DNA from: Pelecanus crispus
Lineage: Eukaryota > Chordata > Aves > Pelecaniformes > Pelecanidae
Assembly: GCF_030463565.1 (NCBI RefSeq)
Contig: NC_134644.1
Location: forward strand, 151,305,967 to 151,369,966
Direction of reading: 5' to 3'
DNA length: 64,000 nt
Shown here: positions 63,401-64,000 of the stretch, one piece after another
How positions within the stretch are numbered: position 1 is the stretch's first letter
Layout of the letters: every line of letters starts with the position of its first letter
Notes under the pieces: model-generated
Databases searched by the model: none
Seen by the model: the letters and a program-made list of their open reading frames with translations, nothing else
What the model was told of the DNA's origin: nothing
Position numbers and translations under genes: made by a program

Positions 63401-64000
63401 ATCTGCTACATTTGATACATAATATCAAGCCCTTTTCATTTGGGGATCTTGAAGTAATTTCTGAAATTATTGTTAACCTTGGTTTAGACATCATAAAACA
63501 GTTGTGCAGGGAAGAGAAGGCTGGTCACACAGCAAGTCAGTTACAGAGGAAGGAATAAAATCCACATCCGCGAAGTGTAGATTCTTGTGCTCTATACATT
63601 TCTCATACCTATTATTAATCTTGTATTTCTCAAATTGATCTACAAGTCAACTGCAAACTTTCTGACAATTTACAGAACAAAATATCTCATATTCAGAGAC
63701 CCAAACTAAATTAAGAACAGGATTCAGACATTTAGACAAGGAGTAATTTCTAATAAGCTTAGTCTTACAAAGTGTCCTAAAGATGTAAAAATGTTTGTTA
63801 CTGGAAGGCGATGTAAATGGTGCCTATAACTTAGACATGAGTTCTAGGATGGAGTCGCGCCTGTTCCTGATACTAATTTATGTTCCCCAGTAACACACAC
63901 TGAATATTTATGCCTTGAACAAGATGTTTTCTGTCCTTGTTTGTCACTGTTCACCATTGTTAACAAACCAGATAAAGGCCAAGTTTTGGTGATACAGGAA
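60453..64000. other. Region upstream of FBXO43 coding sequence
   Basis: At least one non-coding FBXO43 exon and its promoter should lie here or beyond the right edge, but I could not place them. A G-rich tract (61672-61691) is present. In mammals POLR2K follows divergently, but its short zinc-ribbon protein was not found on the plus strand. No mobile element was recognised. Confidence 0.5.
61672..61691. repeat. G-rich tract
   Basis: GGGCGGGGGGGGGCGGGGGG-type run about 1.2 kb upstream of the FBXO43 acceptor. It could be promoter-associated (GC-box-like) or simple low-complexity sequence. The surroundings are not CpG-rich. Confidence 0.6.

Overview
This is vertebrate, almost certainly avian, nuclear DNA. 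It is AT-rich, its genes are split into short exons with GT-AG introns, and its only recognisable interspersed repeats are CR1-type LINEs, the dominant retrotransposon of birds. I see no bacterial, viral or organellar gene and no tRNA or rRNA gene.

Two genes are supported, both on the minus strand and in the order known from mammalian 8q22 (RGS22 then FBXO43). (1) RGS22, a large protein with several RGS (regulator of G-protein signalling) boxes, fills about 0.6-47.9 kb. I place 16 well-supported coding exons plus one tentative first exon. Every junction keeps the reading frame. About 897 codons are present; the rest of the gene, including most of the last RGS boxes, lies beyond the left edge. 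(2) FBXO43 (EMI2/ERP1), the meiotic inhibitor of the anaphase-promoting complex (APC/C), lies at 56.3-60.5 kb. Its whole coding sequence (4 exons, 670 codons) is present, with an intact zinc-binding region and the C-terminal Arg-Leu tail. Its upstream non-coding exon and promoter were not located.

Layout from left to right: 0.6-1.4 kb, RGS22 exons at the start of a later RGS box; 5.7-13.6 kb, exons of the central RGS box; 15.5-20.5 kb, a variable linker and an atypical RGS box, including the largest exon (670 bp); 23.4-30.0 kb, exons of the conserved N-terminal part; 30.0-40.0 kb, the largest intron, holding a CR1 cluster (one 1.4 kb minus-strand copy with a decayed reverse transcriptase, a short 3' tail next to it, and a plus-strand 3' fragment); 40.0-47.9 kb, the small N-terminal exons; 47.9-56.3 kb, intergenic DNA with a degenerate CR1 piece and a few unexplained ORFs; 56.3-60.5 kb, FBXO43; 60.5-64 kb, its upstream region.

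RGS22 is known mainly from testis, and FBXO43 acts in oocyte and spermatocyte meiosis, so this is a germline-biased neighbourhood. They are separate genes about 8.4 kb apart, and nothing shows that they share a mechanism. I found no convincing previously undescribed system. The best leads are a three-codon RGS22 start exon followed by a 29 bp micro-exon, an apparent loss of the glycine in the N-terminal degron of FBXO43, a 30 bp G run 18 bp from an FBXO43 splice donor, an exon-like ORF between the genes, and a hairpin-forming old repeat.
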